Assembly (NCBI GenBank): GCA_033558025.1
Contig: JAUCEF010000007.1
Span: 3,658,001-3,722,000, forward strand
Reading direction: 5' to 3'
Source of the DNA: Phytophthora sp. 'mugwort'
Lineage: Eukaryota; Oomycota; Peronosporomycetes; Peronosporales; Peronosporaceae
Length of the DNA: 64,000 nucleotides
In this document: one piece after another, positions 10,013-21,902 of the stretch
Layout of the letters: every line of letters begins with the position of its first letter
How positions within the stretch are numbered: position 1 is the first letter of the stretch
The notes under the pieces: generated by a model
The model's input: only the letters and a program-made list of their open reading frames with translations
What the model was told of the DNA's origin: nothing
Database searches by the model: none
Position numbers and translations under genes: made by a program

Positions 10013-11379
10013 GCTTTGCGTCGAGAGCTGGATGGTATTCAGCGGTGGGTGTGGGGGTTGTTGCGAATGTGAGAGGGAATGATACAGGCGCGCGATCACT
10101 GGCGACAACGACACTGTGGCGGGAAACGCCTGGTGTATATATATATGGTATACTAAAATGTATAAGGTATACATGCTGGCGTTGTTTACCTATGTGACGT
10201 GACCAAGAGAACTCAAAAGCAGAAAAGGTGAAAGTTGTGGTGAAGTGGTTCGTGCTGAAGCCCTGTCACGTGTGAAGCGACAGGTAGACGATGACGACGA
10301 AGACAACCGCGGTGGTGAGAACACCGAGATACATCAGTTCACGGTGCTCTTGAGCGGGAACTCAGAGAGACAGGCGAAAACACAACAAGAGCGGTGGCAC
10401 TCAAACGCGAGGGGAATCAGTTGGAGCGACAGGCCGAGCGCGAAAAAGCGAAGCAGACCACAAGACAGACAGATCTTAGTGCGACTAGATCATGAAAGAA
10501 TGATGGCTTAAATGCAGACTTTCGCCGACGCTATTTAGCACATTAAGAAGTGAGATAGCCCGCTATGGTAGGTGAAGCTTGTTGCTTTCTTTCGTTGTAG
10601 CAAGTCTGGCAATTGGTAAAAAGCATTACCGCGGTGACATTTGAGCGACAGGGGAGATATCGTTTTTGTTGTTGCTTGCGGTAGTCGATAAACTTCATAG
10701 ATCCTAAAGCTGGGCGAAGGTCCGCTCGACTCGTCTATAGGGCGCCAACAAATTCGTGGCGTGGTGTCAACGAAATACAAAAGGGGTGCTTGCAAAACAC
10801 GATTGGACGCTTCGATGTCCGCGGCCGAGAGTGTAAAGGGCAGGAGTAAACAGATTTGGCCATCGATAGACTCTTAAAGTGGTCGCAAGCAGACAGGCTA
10901 TAGCCGCGACGCTTTGACGGTAACTCCCTTTTTGGTTGAACCCGAGAAAAAGACTCGCGCCGGACGATAGTGCGCCAACTTTTAGCTCGTATTAGTACCT
11001 CGTAATACGAGATTGTAGCGGTTGCGCGGAAAGCGTCCACGGCGGAGACCGACAATTCACTCCGTCTGCAGACCCTGCGCCAGCTCCTGGAAAACACTAG
11101 CTGAAGGCCATCTCGAGTGAGGAAGCTACGAATACGCCTGATACTGCACCAGCGGATGCCGTCGCAGTTAATAAGCATCAACAAGCTTTCTTCCGACAAC
11201 GCGAAGAAAAACTAAGCTCAGGCATCAGTCTTTACGGTAACCGATCCATCAATCACTGCAGCGATAGAAGTCTGATTAATACACACTACGTTCGGTCGGG
11301 ACCCGAATAACTTCTGCAGCAGCATATTCACGATAACCCTCGCCTAGCGAGCTCTTGCCAGAGAGTTCTAGGAGCTCGC
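10013..11379. other. No gene recognised
   Basis: Frames of 80-150 codons occur on both strands (10245-10511 +, 10735-11199 -). Their composition is Arg/Ser-rich and they match nothing I know; they are likely chance frames in decayed DNA. Confidence 0.4.
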
Positions 11380-11880
11380 TCAGCGAAACAAAAGGAAATG
11401 CAAGTTGTTAGCATTAAATAAAAAACCATTCATCAGAGACTGAAATAGGCAGCGCATCTTGTGAGAGAATATCGGCATTAACCTCACCTGCTCCTCGATG
11501 CGGGGATCTTTCGAGACGTGAAATGATGAATGAACTGGTGTCTCGACATTGACATGCTTAATAAAGTCTAGAACCTTCGTCAAGTCTTTGAATGTCTTCA
11601 TCGCCCTGTACCAGCGCTTCATAGTTGAGGTCGTACCCATAGCTACTATCCCAAAATCACTGATCTCCGACGCAACACCTTGTTCAGAAGGCCGTTTTCT
11701 TCTTTTGAAGAGCCAAAATCTTCACGTCGTAGTTCCTGATGATTTCCTTTGGCAGAACGAGTTCAACTTGATCCGGAGACATTACTGTGCTTGGAGGTAG
11801 TGCCTTCAGCACGTGGGCAACTACCTTAGGCTTTTCGACTCAGATGTAAGTACCAAAACTTTGGAACATACCCGCTGCTC
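11380..11880 (-). pseudogene. Unidentified coding-like tract
   Basis: Minus-strand pieces look protein-like: MSPDQVELVLPKEIIRNYDV near 11780, then MGTTSTMKRWYRAMKTFKDL and VETPVHSSFHVSKDPRIEEQ from 11640. Stops and frame changes separate them. The family was not recognised; a decayed transposon or retroelement protein is possible. Confidence 0.3.
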
Positions 11881-12057
11881 CGTGCGTTGGAGTTTTTGAT
11901 GTTAAAACTTCCAGCGAACTCGAACTAAGTTTGCGCAGCAAACCATCTGTCATCTGGTATCACGTTTGCTCCTATACCGTGGACGCAACTTATCTCTATC
12001 ACCTCCACTGTGGCTTCCTCCATCATCGCATGCTGCCGTCCGCTGTGTCACGAGCAG

Positions 12058-12395
12058 AATCCTCCATGATAGCATCCTCCGTTGCGTCCTCTGCCGCATC
12101 CACCATGTTCTCAGCTGACACTACAATATCTACCACCTCATCCACAGACACCTCCACAGTGTCCTCCACTGACACCTCCAGCCTAGCATCCGCTGGTACC
12201 TCCACGGTATCCTCCACTGCTGCCTCCACAGTATCCTTCACTGTCGCCATCACAGGCCTCCACTGACAACTCCACGGTATCCTGCACTGACACCTCTGCG
12301 GTATCCTCCACTGTTACCTCCACAGCAGCATCCATTGTCGCCTCGATCACCTCCTCCAACGGTGCTTCTACGGCCTCATTCACTGCCTTCGTGTT
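12058..12395. repeat. Imperfect 15/30-bp minisatellite, (CCTCCAC.GTATCCTCCACTG)n
   Basis: Imperfect tandem units of about 30 bp, built from 15-bp halves such as ACCTCCACGGTATCC and TCCACTGACACCTCC. The + strand reads Ser/Thr-rich (11931-12266, 111 aa). The minus strand reads Glu/Val/Asp-rich with a repeated VEDTVEVSV pattern (12253-12023 and 12446-12183). Either could be a low-complexity protein, but no start, domain or partner exon was found. Confidence 0.7.
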
Positions 12396-12481
12396 GGACG
12401 TTACGGATCGCTCACTGTCTGTAAGTTTCGGCATTCCGGAGAACATGAGTACGCGCTGGACCTGAACAATTTTTGTTTGGA

Positions 12482-13600
12482 TTAAAGTGCTCCATTAAGC
12501 GTCTGACATGAGAACGCTGGCAATAAGACAGCGTATCTTGGTAATACACTTTGCCGCCCTAACGCAAACACGTACCATAATATTTCAACACTGATTCCTC
12601 GTACTCTGCCAACTTGTATTGACACCCATCTTCCGGCATAAATAGTAGTCTCCAATTCCAGGCGGAAGTGCATCCATATTCCAGTAATTTGCATTCGGGC
12701 TTAGAAGCGTTGGCCGTACAGCTTCCAGATGCCGCACAAAATCTTCTGTTTTCCACTCGGGGTGTCGTTTCCGACGTTGGATCTTAGCCAAATGCTCTTT
12801 GATGACTTTGTGAGGTGAGGGGCTTGAGCGGAATAGAGATGATCTTCGCCAAGCACTTGGTCTTCTTGTATTGTGAATTCCAGCCAAACTTGCCGATGGT
12901 GGTCAGTTCACCAACAGTGGGTTGAATCGGGCAATACAATTATCAAGTTGTTTGGGAATCGGCCAAATCCATATGGTGCGGAAAGGTTTCGTCTAAGTCC
13001 GAGTAGGTACTTCGTGGTGACCATTGTTAACTCCAATGCGTTTGGGCTTTCGGTCGATTTGCAGGTCGATTTGGGCGCGTCGATTCAACTAATCGACCGC
13101 GGGAACTTCGACTAGAACGCGCAATACTGGACACAGCTGTAGTACCGAGCCCCTCAGCTGAATTTATGGCCTTCGTACTCCGTGGATGCTTCCGGTTGAT
13201 GTGTTCTGTGTCAGGCGCGATGCAAAATGGCAAAGGAAGCGAGGTATGTCCTCGCACAGTATCGCATGTAAAACGGATGGTGAGATGTGATCGTACGGAG
13301 TCTAAATTTAGGTCCATTTTAGGCCAAAGTCGTACTGTTGTTAGATCCGATTAGAACGCATTCGGGACTTTATTTAGTTTTTTTTGGTATTTATCATAAT
13401 GGTTTAGGTATGTTAGGTCCGTTATAGAGCTGTTGTAAATATTGCTTCTCTGGCCCACGACAAATGACGATTAGGTTTCTTATGCAAAGCACACATAATC
13501 CGACTGGTTAAAACCTACTGGCGAGCAGGTCACCAGTCGACTATATCACTGGCTGCCCGAGGCGAATTTGCCTTATGTATCTCAACCCACATTTTGCAGC
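12482..13600. other. No gene recognised
   Basis: Minus-strand frames at 12900-12540 (for example LLEYGCTSAWNWRLLFM) and 13317-13027 are open for 60-100 codons but show frame conflicts and no known motif. The stretch 13380-13560 is AT-rich. Confidence 0.35.
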
Positions 13601-13629
13601 ACCGCAAGCAACACGCACTCTACACCAAT

Positions 13630-15057
13630 ATGCCTCGAGCGACCGGTCAAGCGGACATCACCCCCCAGACCCGCGTGCAGCTCGTCATCTTTCTCGCGTA
13701 GAGCAGCATCCGCTTGCAACTATGCGCAATTGTGGCGGCAATGGCGGCCTTCTCTGTCTGTCACAACGCTGTCAGAAAGGTCTGGAAGATGCGAGCCGAC
13801 TCCACAACCCTGATGGCTCCGAGACGCCACCAGCCACGACGAGGCCGCCTGATCCCGCCTGAGGAGATTGCGGAGCGTGTTCAGGTGGTCCCGCTCTGAC
13901 TGCGACAGACGCAGCACTCCCTCGCTGAAGCTGCCGGGATTCCACGGACGACTTTGCAACACCATCTCCATGACGGTGTCCACTGTCGTGAAGTGCCACG
14001 GGTCAAGCCGACGCTGACTGATGCCCGTAAGACTCGTCGTCTCCAGTGGACTCTTCAACATGTTGTTGATATTTCACTTGGTACTGTAACGTGTAATTTA
14101 CTCAGTTGGCTACACTTACGTTGACTTTACTTAACATTGATTGCGTTTTTAGGTGGTCAATTCTGTCGCATGCATCACATGTATGATACTATGCATATAC
14201 AGTAGATGAAAAGTAGTTTAATCTCTACAAGGGAGCCACTAAGTATTACTTGATGGCATCTGAGCAGCTACCCTACCGGTCATGCTTTAATAAACGTTAT
14301 ATTGGGAAAATCATGTTTTTAGCCGCTGTGCTCGCCCACGCTACGTAATTTCACCACAAGCAATACTTCGACGGCAAGTTAGGGATTTGGCCTCTGGTTG
14401 AAGCAACCGCGCAGCGCAGCTCGGTAAATATGCCGAAAGGCGCTGCCGTCATAAAAAGCGTATCTATGACGCGGCAACTTTATCGCAAGCTGCTGGTGAG
14501 AAGGTCTTTCCTGCTATTCGGGACAAGCTGCCAGTTAAGCTAACCTATTCTAGTGCTCTGATATTGCAATTGACTAACATTATGCTGTTGCATTATTATA
14601 CAGTTCGGAGAGGCAGTACTGGGTACGCCCAGCAGAATAACGCCAGCCCTCATGTGCGCGAAGATGACGACGAAATGGAAGAAGCAGGCAAGGTGGGTGG
14701 GTGGGTGGGAAATCAAGATGCGGTGCCAGCCACCTAGATCTCCGGATCTCAACGTACTTGATTTAGTTATTCGGCTTCTGTCCAGGCCCTACCGTACCGT
14801 AAGAATACGCACGACACTCCTGGCCTCATCCATCAGTACATGAGGCTTTTGAAGAGGTCCGGTGGGAGACACTTGACATGTGTTTTGTCACCCTTCAAAA
14901 GGTGATGGAAGCCATCCTACTGAACGACGGTGACAATGACTTTCAGCTGCCAAGTATCGGAAAACATGTTGCTTTCAATGATCAGCTGCCGATGTCTGCG
15001 AAACTCGCTCAGGAAGCGGTAACGAAGGGGTACAGCAAACTTTTCTTGAAGTTTTAA
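13630..15057 (+). pseudogene. Tc1/mariner-type transposase relic (copy A)
   Basis: The pieces run in family order on the + strand. From the ATG at 13630 comes MPRATGQADITP, then a basic linker RRHQPRRGRLIPPEE. A second helix-turn-helix SLAEAAGIPRTTLQHHL and RVKPTLTDARKTRRL follow. A gap of about 300 bp with no first-Asp block comes next. Then MTRQLYRKLLV, QQNNASPHVREDDDEM (about 14630-14680), CQPPRSPDLNVLDL and the C-terminal helix region ending in TAA at 15057. The second catalytic Asp of QQDNA is Asn here (AAT at 14636). With stops, frameshifts and a lost core it is inactive. No terminal repeats were found. Confidence 0.8.
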
Positions 15058-15993
15058 TTCATTGGTTTCGGATCACTAAAATTCACCCTAAAACGCATCT
15101 TGAGTTTGATTGATCTAATTTGAAAGCCTCTCACTTTTGTACAGCATCGATGCGCTTCTAATTACACCGACAGGAGACCTTAAAACGCGAAGGATTGTCG
15201 CTAAGAAATGGCTTCACTGCGACAAAAAAAAACTAATGTGCCTACGAACGCGTCAATTTTAAATGACTCTCTTTCTCTCGAAACATCACTTGCAAAGAAA
15301 CAAACAATACTAGAAAATCCGCTTCGTCAAGAGCTATACTGCGTTGAGTTTACATGTGCTTGGCGAGTCGTTGCTGACTCGTTATCGTCGGTGAGCTGAA
15401 ATCGCCATTTTGTGGGGGGGGGGGCAGAGAAGTATGCAGCAAAACCTCCCACATGTACTTCATGCCGAACCTCATTTCCCCGTCGTCATGCGCTTGTGCT
15501 CGTCGCCCGGCACACCGTATAGCATACCATTTCGAGTAATGATATTCTTAGTCGAGCTGCTCATTGACAATGCCGGGATATCGGTAGTGCCCAAAGCGAT
15601 TGTGTAGTCTTCAGCGCCAAGATTCCCGTCCGCCAACACACTCGTGAGCAGCTTTGAACCTCGACGCAGCAACTTGTCCCCAGTGAAGGCATGGACAAAA
15701 TCCAGTTTCTCCTTCAGAATAAGCGTCAGGAGTGCATATTCTGGTGGCCCACGAGCGACGCAAACTGCATTATCGCCTTTTGCTGAGCAACTTGGTAAAA
15801 ACCTATAATATTTTTTTAATCAGTACATCTCAATTGGACACACAGGCCAAAAAATTGACGAGCAGAATGAATACTGAATTTATCGCACCGAAAATATTTG
15901 TTACGGGTACAAAAAATGCAATACATTTTTGTTTTGTGGTCACATGCATAATCTAATCTGATAATGACTTGCTTCGCTATCTTCTATCCAAGC
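15058..15993 (-). other. Spacer with an unidentified minus-strand fragment at 15472-15786
   Basis: From about 15786 to 15472 the minus strand is open and protein-like: DNAVCVARGPPEYALLTLIL, LDFVHAFTGDKLLRRGSKLL, IALGTTDIPALSMSSSTKN. The family was not recognised and no start is seen. An 11-base G run ends at about 15424. The remainder is AT-rich 3' flank of the ribonucleotide reductase gene. Confidence 0.35.
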
Positions 15994-18135
15994 CTACGGG
16001 TCCGTCACGCAGGCCTCGCAATACTTGTCGGGGACATTGATCACAGTCTCGGTGGATTGGATCACGTTGAACTGCAAATGCTCAATGCTCTGGTTCATCT
16101 TGTGGTACGTGCGAGCGTTAATCTCCTCGTACGGCATCTGCTTGTACGCACCCAGCTCCAGCTTCGGCAGAAGACTGATGCCCTTCAGTTGATACTGAAA
16201 GTAGTCCAGCATGTGCGCGAGCTGCGAGCCTTCAGTCTTCGGGTCGAACGTCACTGTGCAGCTCACCTGGTTGTCCGCCCAGTAGCGCTGGAGAAAGGCC
16301 GAGAGAGCGAACTGCTCCCATGCAGACACATCCGACAGTGTGCGGACGCCCTTGCCGACATCCACTGGGATGGATACAACCAACGTAGAATCCGGAGCCT
16401 CGTGTGCCGGCTCAATGTTATAGCCAGCATGCTGAAGCGCCGGGAGAAGGTCGGAGTGCTTGTCAAGGCGCATGCGCCGAATGTAGAAGCGGCTTTCAGG
16501 GTAGTGCATGCCGGGGGTGGCGCCCGCAAGTAGAGACACAGTTCCGCTGGGCTTAATGGAGGTGGTCTTAATGGATCGAGGAATCGCGAAGCGAGCCGAA
16601 ATTTGTTTGTCCTCTTCCTGGATCCGGTCGTATCCCGCCTCGCACCATCGCTGGAACTCGTTGAGACCGCGGTTCGAGATGAACTGCGCGATACCCGACA
16701 TGCTGCATCCAATACGGCGGTTGCGCTGCATCACCTCATTAGTTCGTGGCCACTGCGTTTGGCCGATGGTCACCGTCTTAGCGTACATGTACGCGTACTT
16801 AAGCGTCTCCAGGAAATCCTCTAGACTGTCATGGTTGTACGGGAATGTCTCCACAAGACAACACATCTCGTACGACTCGAGCGTCTGCTCCAGACACGGG
16901 TTGCCGCCAGACGCATTGCGGTCGCGGTCGTCCTTGACGCCGTTCATGCGTCCGTAGTTGCGCATGTTCTCGAGCCACGCGAAACCAGGCTCGCCGTTCC
17001 GTACAATGCGCTCAGCAATAGGCTTGTAATCCATGCCAATGTCGGCAAAGATACTGTTGTTAGACGTCCAGCCGAAAGCAGCGCGATCGGGGTTCTTCTC
17101 GTAGTTCTTTAGGTCAACATACTCCTCGTCGTTGTAGTCGCCGAAAGCAATCTCAGCAGTACGGCGGACATTGCCCGATACCACGCAGACGCCCATCTGG
17201 TTCATTATGTCCACGATACCACGCGCCGTCAATGGCTTACCAACAAGCGGCTTGAGGATCGACTCGATAGCCTCATGCAGAGCCGTTAGCGAGCCAGCAC
17301 CGGAACTGATGCCACCGAAGCCCTTGATCGGCGCACCAGCGGGACGGATCAGCGAGTAATCAAACTTCAGGACGGGCTGGTGCAGGAAGTACGCCTCCAG
17401 CAGTGTTTTCACGGACTCCACCCAGCCTTCACGTGAGTCTGGAATGGCGTACACGTTCGTTTTGGTTTCATCACAGCCTTGCACGAGCACCTTGCCAGCA
17501 CCCTTTGTGTCAAAGCCCACGCCAACACCAAGCATGGCAGCCTCCATCAAGAAACAGAAGGGCTCGGCGGGGGTCTCAAGCTCGAGAATGTCAGCCGTCG
17601 AGACGAAGGCGCAGTTGTTCAGCGCCGCGAACAGGCCGCGGTCTTCGGTGATCGGCGATCCCATGGCCCACAGGCCACGTCCAGGCGGTGTGAACTTCAT
17701 CTGGAAGATACGCGTGTACATCTCCTGGGCAATGTGATCCATCTCTTCTTCGTTCCAGGGCTTGCCCAGCTGCGTGAGCCACTTCTTCTGCATGTTGAAG
17801 GTGCCATTGATCACACGCTCAATAGTCTCGAACCAACGTTCCTTGGTACCGTCTGCCTTGACGCGCGAGTACGTGCGCATGTATACAAGCTCACCGAGAC
17901 CGTTGAAGCCGAAAGGCGGTGTCTGGGTCTCGAAGCTGGCCACGAACGCCTTGTCCAGCGTAAAGGGCTTGTACCCAGGCCCAGTGCGGAGCTCCATACC
18001 GGTATTGATGGCCGAAGCAGCGACTGAATCGGTCATGGTCTCAAACACGAGGTTGGACTTGGTGTCCACTACCTTGGACGTGTCCACGACGCTGCCCACA
18101 GCGGCCGCCGTCGGGTAGGAAGTGGTGGGAGCCAT
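15994..18135 (-). CDS. Class II (adenosylcobalamin-dependent) ribonucleoside-triphosphate reductase
   Basis: Reduces ribonucleoside triphosphates to deoxy forms using a cobalamin-generated thiyl radical. It is a monomeric enzyme of the Lactobacillus leichmannii type and needs no small subunit. The protein is 713 aa from the ATG at 18135. Key residues seen: Cys175 in LNNCAFVS; Cys414-x-Glu416 in GGNPCLEQ (thiyl-radical Cys and active-site Glu) with Cys425 eleven residues after Cys414, as in the bacterial enzyme; and the C-terminal redox pair Cys706/Cys709 in KYCEACVTDP. The frame extends 31 codons further upstream to 18228, but an oomycete initiator lies inside that extension, so 18135 is the better start. 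It is a single exon. This class is rare in eukaryotes; it is known in Phytophthora and Euglena. It implies a dependence on cobalamin uptake. Confidence 0.95.
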   Translation of the reverse strand: MAPTTSYPTAAAVGSVVDTSKVVDTKSNLVFETMTDSVAASAINTGMELRTGPGYKPFTLDKAFVASFETQTPPFGFNGLGELVYMRTYSRVKADGTKERWFETIERVINGTFNMQKKWLTQLGKPWNEEEMDHIAQEMYTRIFQMKFTPPGRGLWAMGSPITEDRGLFAALNNCAFVSTADILELETPAEPFCFLMEAAMLGVGVGFDTKGAGKVLVQGCDETKTNVYAIPDSREGWVESVKTLLEAYFLHQPVLKFDYSLIRPAGAPIKGFGGISSGAGSLTALHEAIESILKPLVGKPLTARGIVDIMNQMGVCVVSGNVRRTAEIAFGDYNDEEYVDLKNYEKNPDRAAFGWTSNNSIFADIGMDYKPIAERIVRNGEPGFAWLENMRNYGRMNGVKDDRDRNASGGNPCLEQTLESYEMCCLVETFPYNHDSLEDFLETLKYAYMYAKTVTIGQTQWPRTNEVMQRNRRIGCSMSGIAQFISNRGLNEFQRWCEAGYDRIQEEDKQISARFAIPRSIKTTSIKPSGTVSLLAGATPGMHYPESRFYIRRMRLDKHSDLLPALQHAGYNIEPAHEAPDSTLVVSIPVDVGKGVRTLSDVSAWEQFALSAFLQRYWADNQVSCTVTFDPKTEGSQLAHMLDYFQYQLKGISLLPKLELGAYKQMPYEEINARTYHKMNQSIEHLQFNVIQSTETVINVPDKYCEACVTDP

Positions 18136-18171
18136 CACGATCGATGGAGTGAAGCGACTTGACGAATGGCT

Positions 18172-18190
18172 GGCAAATTGCACAATGACC
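18172..18190 (-). promoter_or_regulatory. Oomycete initiator (Inr) of the RNR gene
   Basis: The minus strand reads GGTCATTGTGCAATTTGCC, a close match to the oomycete core initiator (GCTCATTYYNCAWTTTNYY, from memory). Transcription would start at the A near 18186, about 50 bases before the ATG at 18135 and downstream of the ATG at 18228. Confidence 0.7.
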
Positions 18191-18501
18191 GAGTGGATGC
18201 GAAGCTGTGCTGGCTGAGTGACCAGCACTGGACGATAACAATGGCTACAGCGGCCACCAACTTGTGATAAGGTAGCGAATCAAGGCCGGTATAAGTGAAC
18301 AGCGGCGAGTGTCTTTGAAGCTAAAAGGTGTCGCTTCGCTCACGTACTTGGCTGCTGCCACACAACTTAAGCCGAAAATACATAATTCCTCACTAAACAA
18401 GGTTTTACGCTAAGGTTTTATTCTTCGTCACACGTCGCAGATTGCTTCTGCGCGCGCAGACTCGAGTCAAATCCTCCGCTGCGCGGTTAGTGCATTTTAC
18501 T

Positions 18502-21500
18502 ATGTCGGACACCGCGCCCAGCGGCCCAGCGGCTGAATCCGACGCTCTAAACACCGAGACGGACGCGGACACCATCGCTGGCCGCACGCGCACCAAGTTC
18601 TCGCTCGTGGACGTGCCCATCGACACGCTGGAGGCCTCGCTGCCGGATGCCGCGCTCGATTCGGTAAGGTATCGGCCCGACTTTGCCACCATTTTTTAGC
18701 TTTTTGGCGCCAAAATCCAAACTCAACGGCTATTTTTGGACGTGGCGCCAAAATAGCGCGGGGTGAGGATTGATGACGCATTGTTGATGCGCTTCTCTGT
18801 ATTCTCTCGGGCGCGTGTCCGGCGCGTGGCTGAATCTAATGAATGCGTTGAATGGTGCAGGCGGCCCTGGAGACGGAAGAGGATCGGGAATACCAGCGGT
18901 TCTTGTCGAGTCTGTTGCCGAATGAGCAGGAAAATCTGTCGTTTCTGGACGAGGAGGACGAGGAGTACAAACCAGAAGAAGAGGAGGACGACCATGAGGA
19001 TGAAGATGCACGACGAGGCATCTCCAAGAAGGAGCTGACCGATCTGCTGTTGGACTCGACGCAAATGACGTTCCCCAAGCTACCGGCGCCAGGTACAGCT
19101 GCGGTGTCAGCGTTGGAGCCACGAAGGGACGAGCAGCTGACTGTGGACAATAGCAGTGAAATGGTGCTGCCAATTGCTGTGCTGATGTCTGGGGAGTTAA
19201 ACAAAGAGACTGCAGCTGCGGCCAAGCAACCGAAAATGATAAACTTTACCCGTAATGTGCCAGTTAATGCATCGGCAATGCTGCGAGGAAGACCGGGTGC
19301 AGTTACTCAAGCGCAATGTATCCAACTGGCATCGCAGATGCATAAGCATCTGCAGTTGCTGCTGCAGAGTTATCATCTATTGGCGAGTAAACCGCCGTCA
19401 GCGGAGCTGGCGGAGTGTCGAGCGATGATTGAGGAATTGCAACAGCGAGGTGAAAAGGCGCTCAAGTATAAGAACGCATTGCTGTCGAAACTGAATCCAG
19501 TGACGACAGGGAGTGCGACTACTGAAATTGAAGGCGTCGATGCGAACAAGGTCCCGTCTGCCAATGACCCGTCTGGATCGGAGGGAAGTAATGATAACGT
19601 CAACACCACCGAAAATCTTTTGGCGGTGCGACGTGTGACGAGGTCGTTGACGGCGGCACATGCGGCGGTGGCCCACCCGTCAATGTTCGAGTTGGTTGGA
19701 TCGCAAACGGTGGACGAACTTTCGGCTGGCTTTGCACGAGGCTGCTCACTTGAAGAGCGTAATCACGCAGTTCAAGAGCAAATGCTCCAGTTGGATACGC
19801 ATCTACTATCGGCGAAGAAGCGCCGGAAAAGCAAGAAAGGATATTCCACGACAGAAGACATTTTGTTGGCTCATGGTGCAAAACGATTTGGCACTCAAGC
19901 GGACTCGTGGGAGCAAATCCAGAAGCACTTTCTTCCGACCAAAACCACACAGAATCTCCGACATCGGTACAAGTATTTAATTAGCCCGAAGACTGGTATG
20001 AACGCTGTGAAGTCGTTGCATTTGAAGACCCCACCACAACATCACAACAATAGCTGGCTACTTGAAGAGGATCTTCGAATTGCCCGTGGTCTCGTTGAGC
20101 TACACAAGGAAAAATATCATTTTGCTCGTCTGGCTAAAACTTATCTCCCGCACCGCAGCCGTCTCGAGATTAGAAAGCGCTGGGAGCGGCTAGCGGGAAA
20201 ATTCCGATCTGACCTTGCAGAGATCGGCCTTACAGCACCTGAAGACGACTCGCTTGACCTTGCGGTTGCCATGAAAGAGTATTTGGAGGACAAGTTACGA
20301 AATCGAATGCTGCGTCAGCGAGGGGAGGCGGAGAAGGCGAAGCTCGATGCGGCATTACAGCTGCATCAACTTGGTCAAGGGATGCGGGGTAGTCTCATGG
20401 CTCAATCTATTGGTGACTCTTCTTCCCTTGGCATCGACTTGGCGCCCGGGATATCGTCTCTTATCGGTGCTGCTAAGAGGAAGGGAAGCGATGTTTCCTG
20501 CAGGACGAAAAATCTGCACCCAGCTCTGTTTTTCTCGTCGTGGTCGTTTATAAGCCCCGCGACACTACTCAATTCAACTTGCAAGCACAACTGGCCGTCG
20601 TTTATGGATGAAGGCAATGATCCCAAGGATAAACTGCAGAGAAATCAGCTAAGTAATGTTGTCGCAGACAAGGGAGTGCCTCGATCTGACCCCAAGCTTG
20701 TTGACGTTAATGGTCAATCACATGCCCTCGGGAGCACACAAATGCAAGCGTTTATGCCGATTGAGATGCCACTAGAACTAGCTAGCATACCAACAACTGA
20801 TGTGGGGCTTGCTCAAATGCCGCGAGCAACCACTCTAATGGACGTTCGCATGGCACGGAAGGAGAGCGAGGAAGAGGAAGATGACAGTGACTATGAGCAT
20901 GACGAATTGTTATCGTCCGAGAACGAAGAGAGCGACACTGATTTCGAGCAGTTGGAGCTTAATGATGACGACGATGACATTGATGAGGACGGAGAAGACG
21001 AAGACAGTGCAGATACATTTGAGGAGGATACCTTGATGTCCGACTCAGACAATCAGTCTGTTCTCAGTGTCAATTCACTAAGAACCTCCTCCCAGTCTCC
21101 ATTGTCGTCTCCATCGTATGATGCATCAGTCTCGATGGAGGGATCTGGTGACAAAAGCATTCCCTCTTCGCGTATCCAGCATCCTCTTCGTCTACAGAAT
21201 CTGAGACAGGCTGGCAATGAACGCATGAAACGAGCGCTTGCTGCTTTGGAGAGACGAATCGTGGGCAAAAGCGTTGGTGGCTCCGCCTCGTCGTCCGTCA
21301 CGAGCTTGCAGGCAGAGCCAAACCGGCGTACAAAGCGTAAAGTGGTGTCCACGCTGATTGCACCTCTCGACGTCAACCGGACTACCAATAACGGAACATT
21401 CCATGCACATACCGGTGAACCTATGCAAACAACCACAGTGAGTGGAAGCGATGGAGGAGATTTTGACGATGATAATGATGATGACTGGGAAGACGGATGC

Positions 21501-21833
21501 GGAGACGAGGAATTTGAAGTTGTCGAGCTACCCTCAAGCTCCGATGAGGTCGCGTCAGCGTCATCGGATGAAGACGAGGATAACCCTCGACAGTCACGTG
21601 TAGTGTCTGAGCAAGATCACGAGCCCGGTACGAAGCCAGCGCCCTCAGTGACCACAACCCCACACCGTGAAGCACCTACGACTTCCTTCCACAGCAATGC
21701 GCTTCCCAATAAGAAGGCTAAACTGCAGCAATGCCCGACTTGCGGCCACAACACATGCACATGCTCGTCCAGCGAGCGCATGCAGTTGCTTCTTCGGCGC
21801 ATGAAGGAGAAGCGCTCGTCCTCCTCTTTGTAG
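18502..21833 (+). CDS. Myb/SANT-like acidic nuclear protein
   Basis: Two exons: 18502-18663 and 18861-21833. The 197-base intron starts GTAAGG and ends TGCAG, phase 0. The protein is about 1,044 aa. An acidic N-terminal stretch (EEDEEYKPEEEEDDHEDEDA) is followed by a predicted helical region. Two adjacent Myb/SANT-like repeats lie in 19800-20200: GYSTTEDILLAHGAKRFG..WEQIQKHFLP..RHRYKYL, then NSWLLEEDLRIARGLVELH..ARLAKTYLPHRS..IRKRWERL. The C-terminal half is low-complexity with long Asp/Glu blocks. It ends with a Cys-rich CPTCGHNTCTCSS and a basic tail. The arrangement recalls GON4-like chromatin proteins, but that match is inference. It is divergent from the RNR gene, with about 370 bases between the start codons. 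Confidence 0.8.
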
Positions 21834-21902
21834 TAAATATACCGTGGCGGTAAAGCGAATCCGTGCTCTAACCTATCGTTAATTAATCTCGGCAACCAGC
21901 GA

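Noticed and set aside
10735..11199. 154-codon minus-strand gene
   Set aside because: No motif, Arg/Ser-rich, no promoter or splice context, inside decayed transposon DNA.
12058..12395. CRISPR-like repeats
   Set aside because: Units are contiguous and imperfect with no unique spacers; a eukaryotic minisatellite.
17479..18027. 182-codon frame antisense to the RNR gene
   Set aside because: Shadow of a strongly coding region, with Arg/His-rich composition and no motif.
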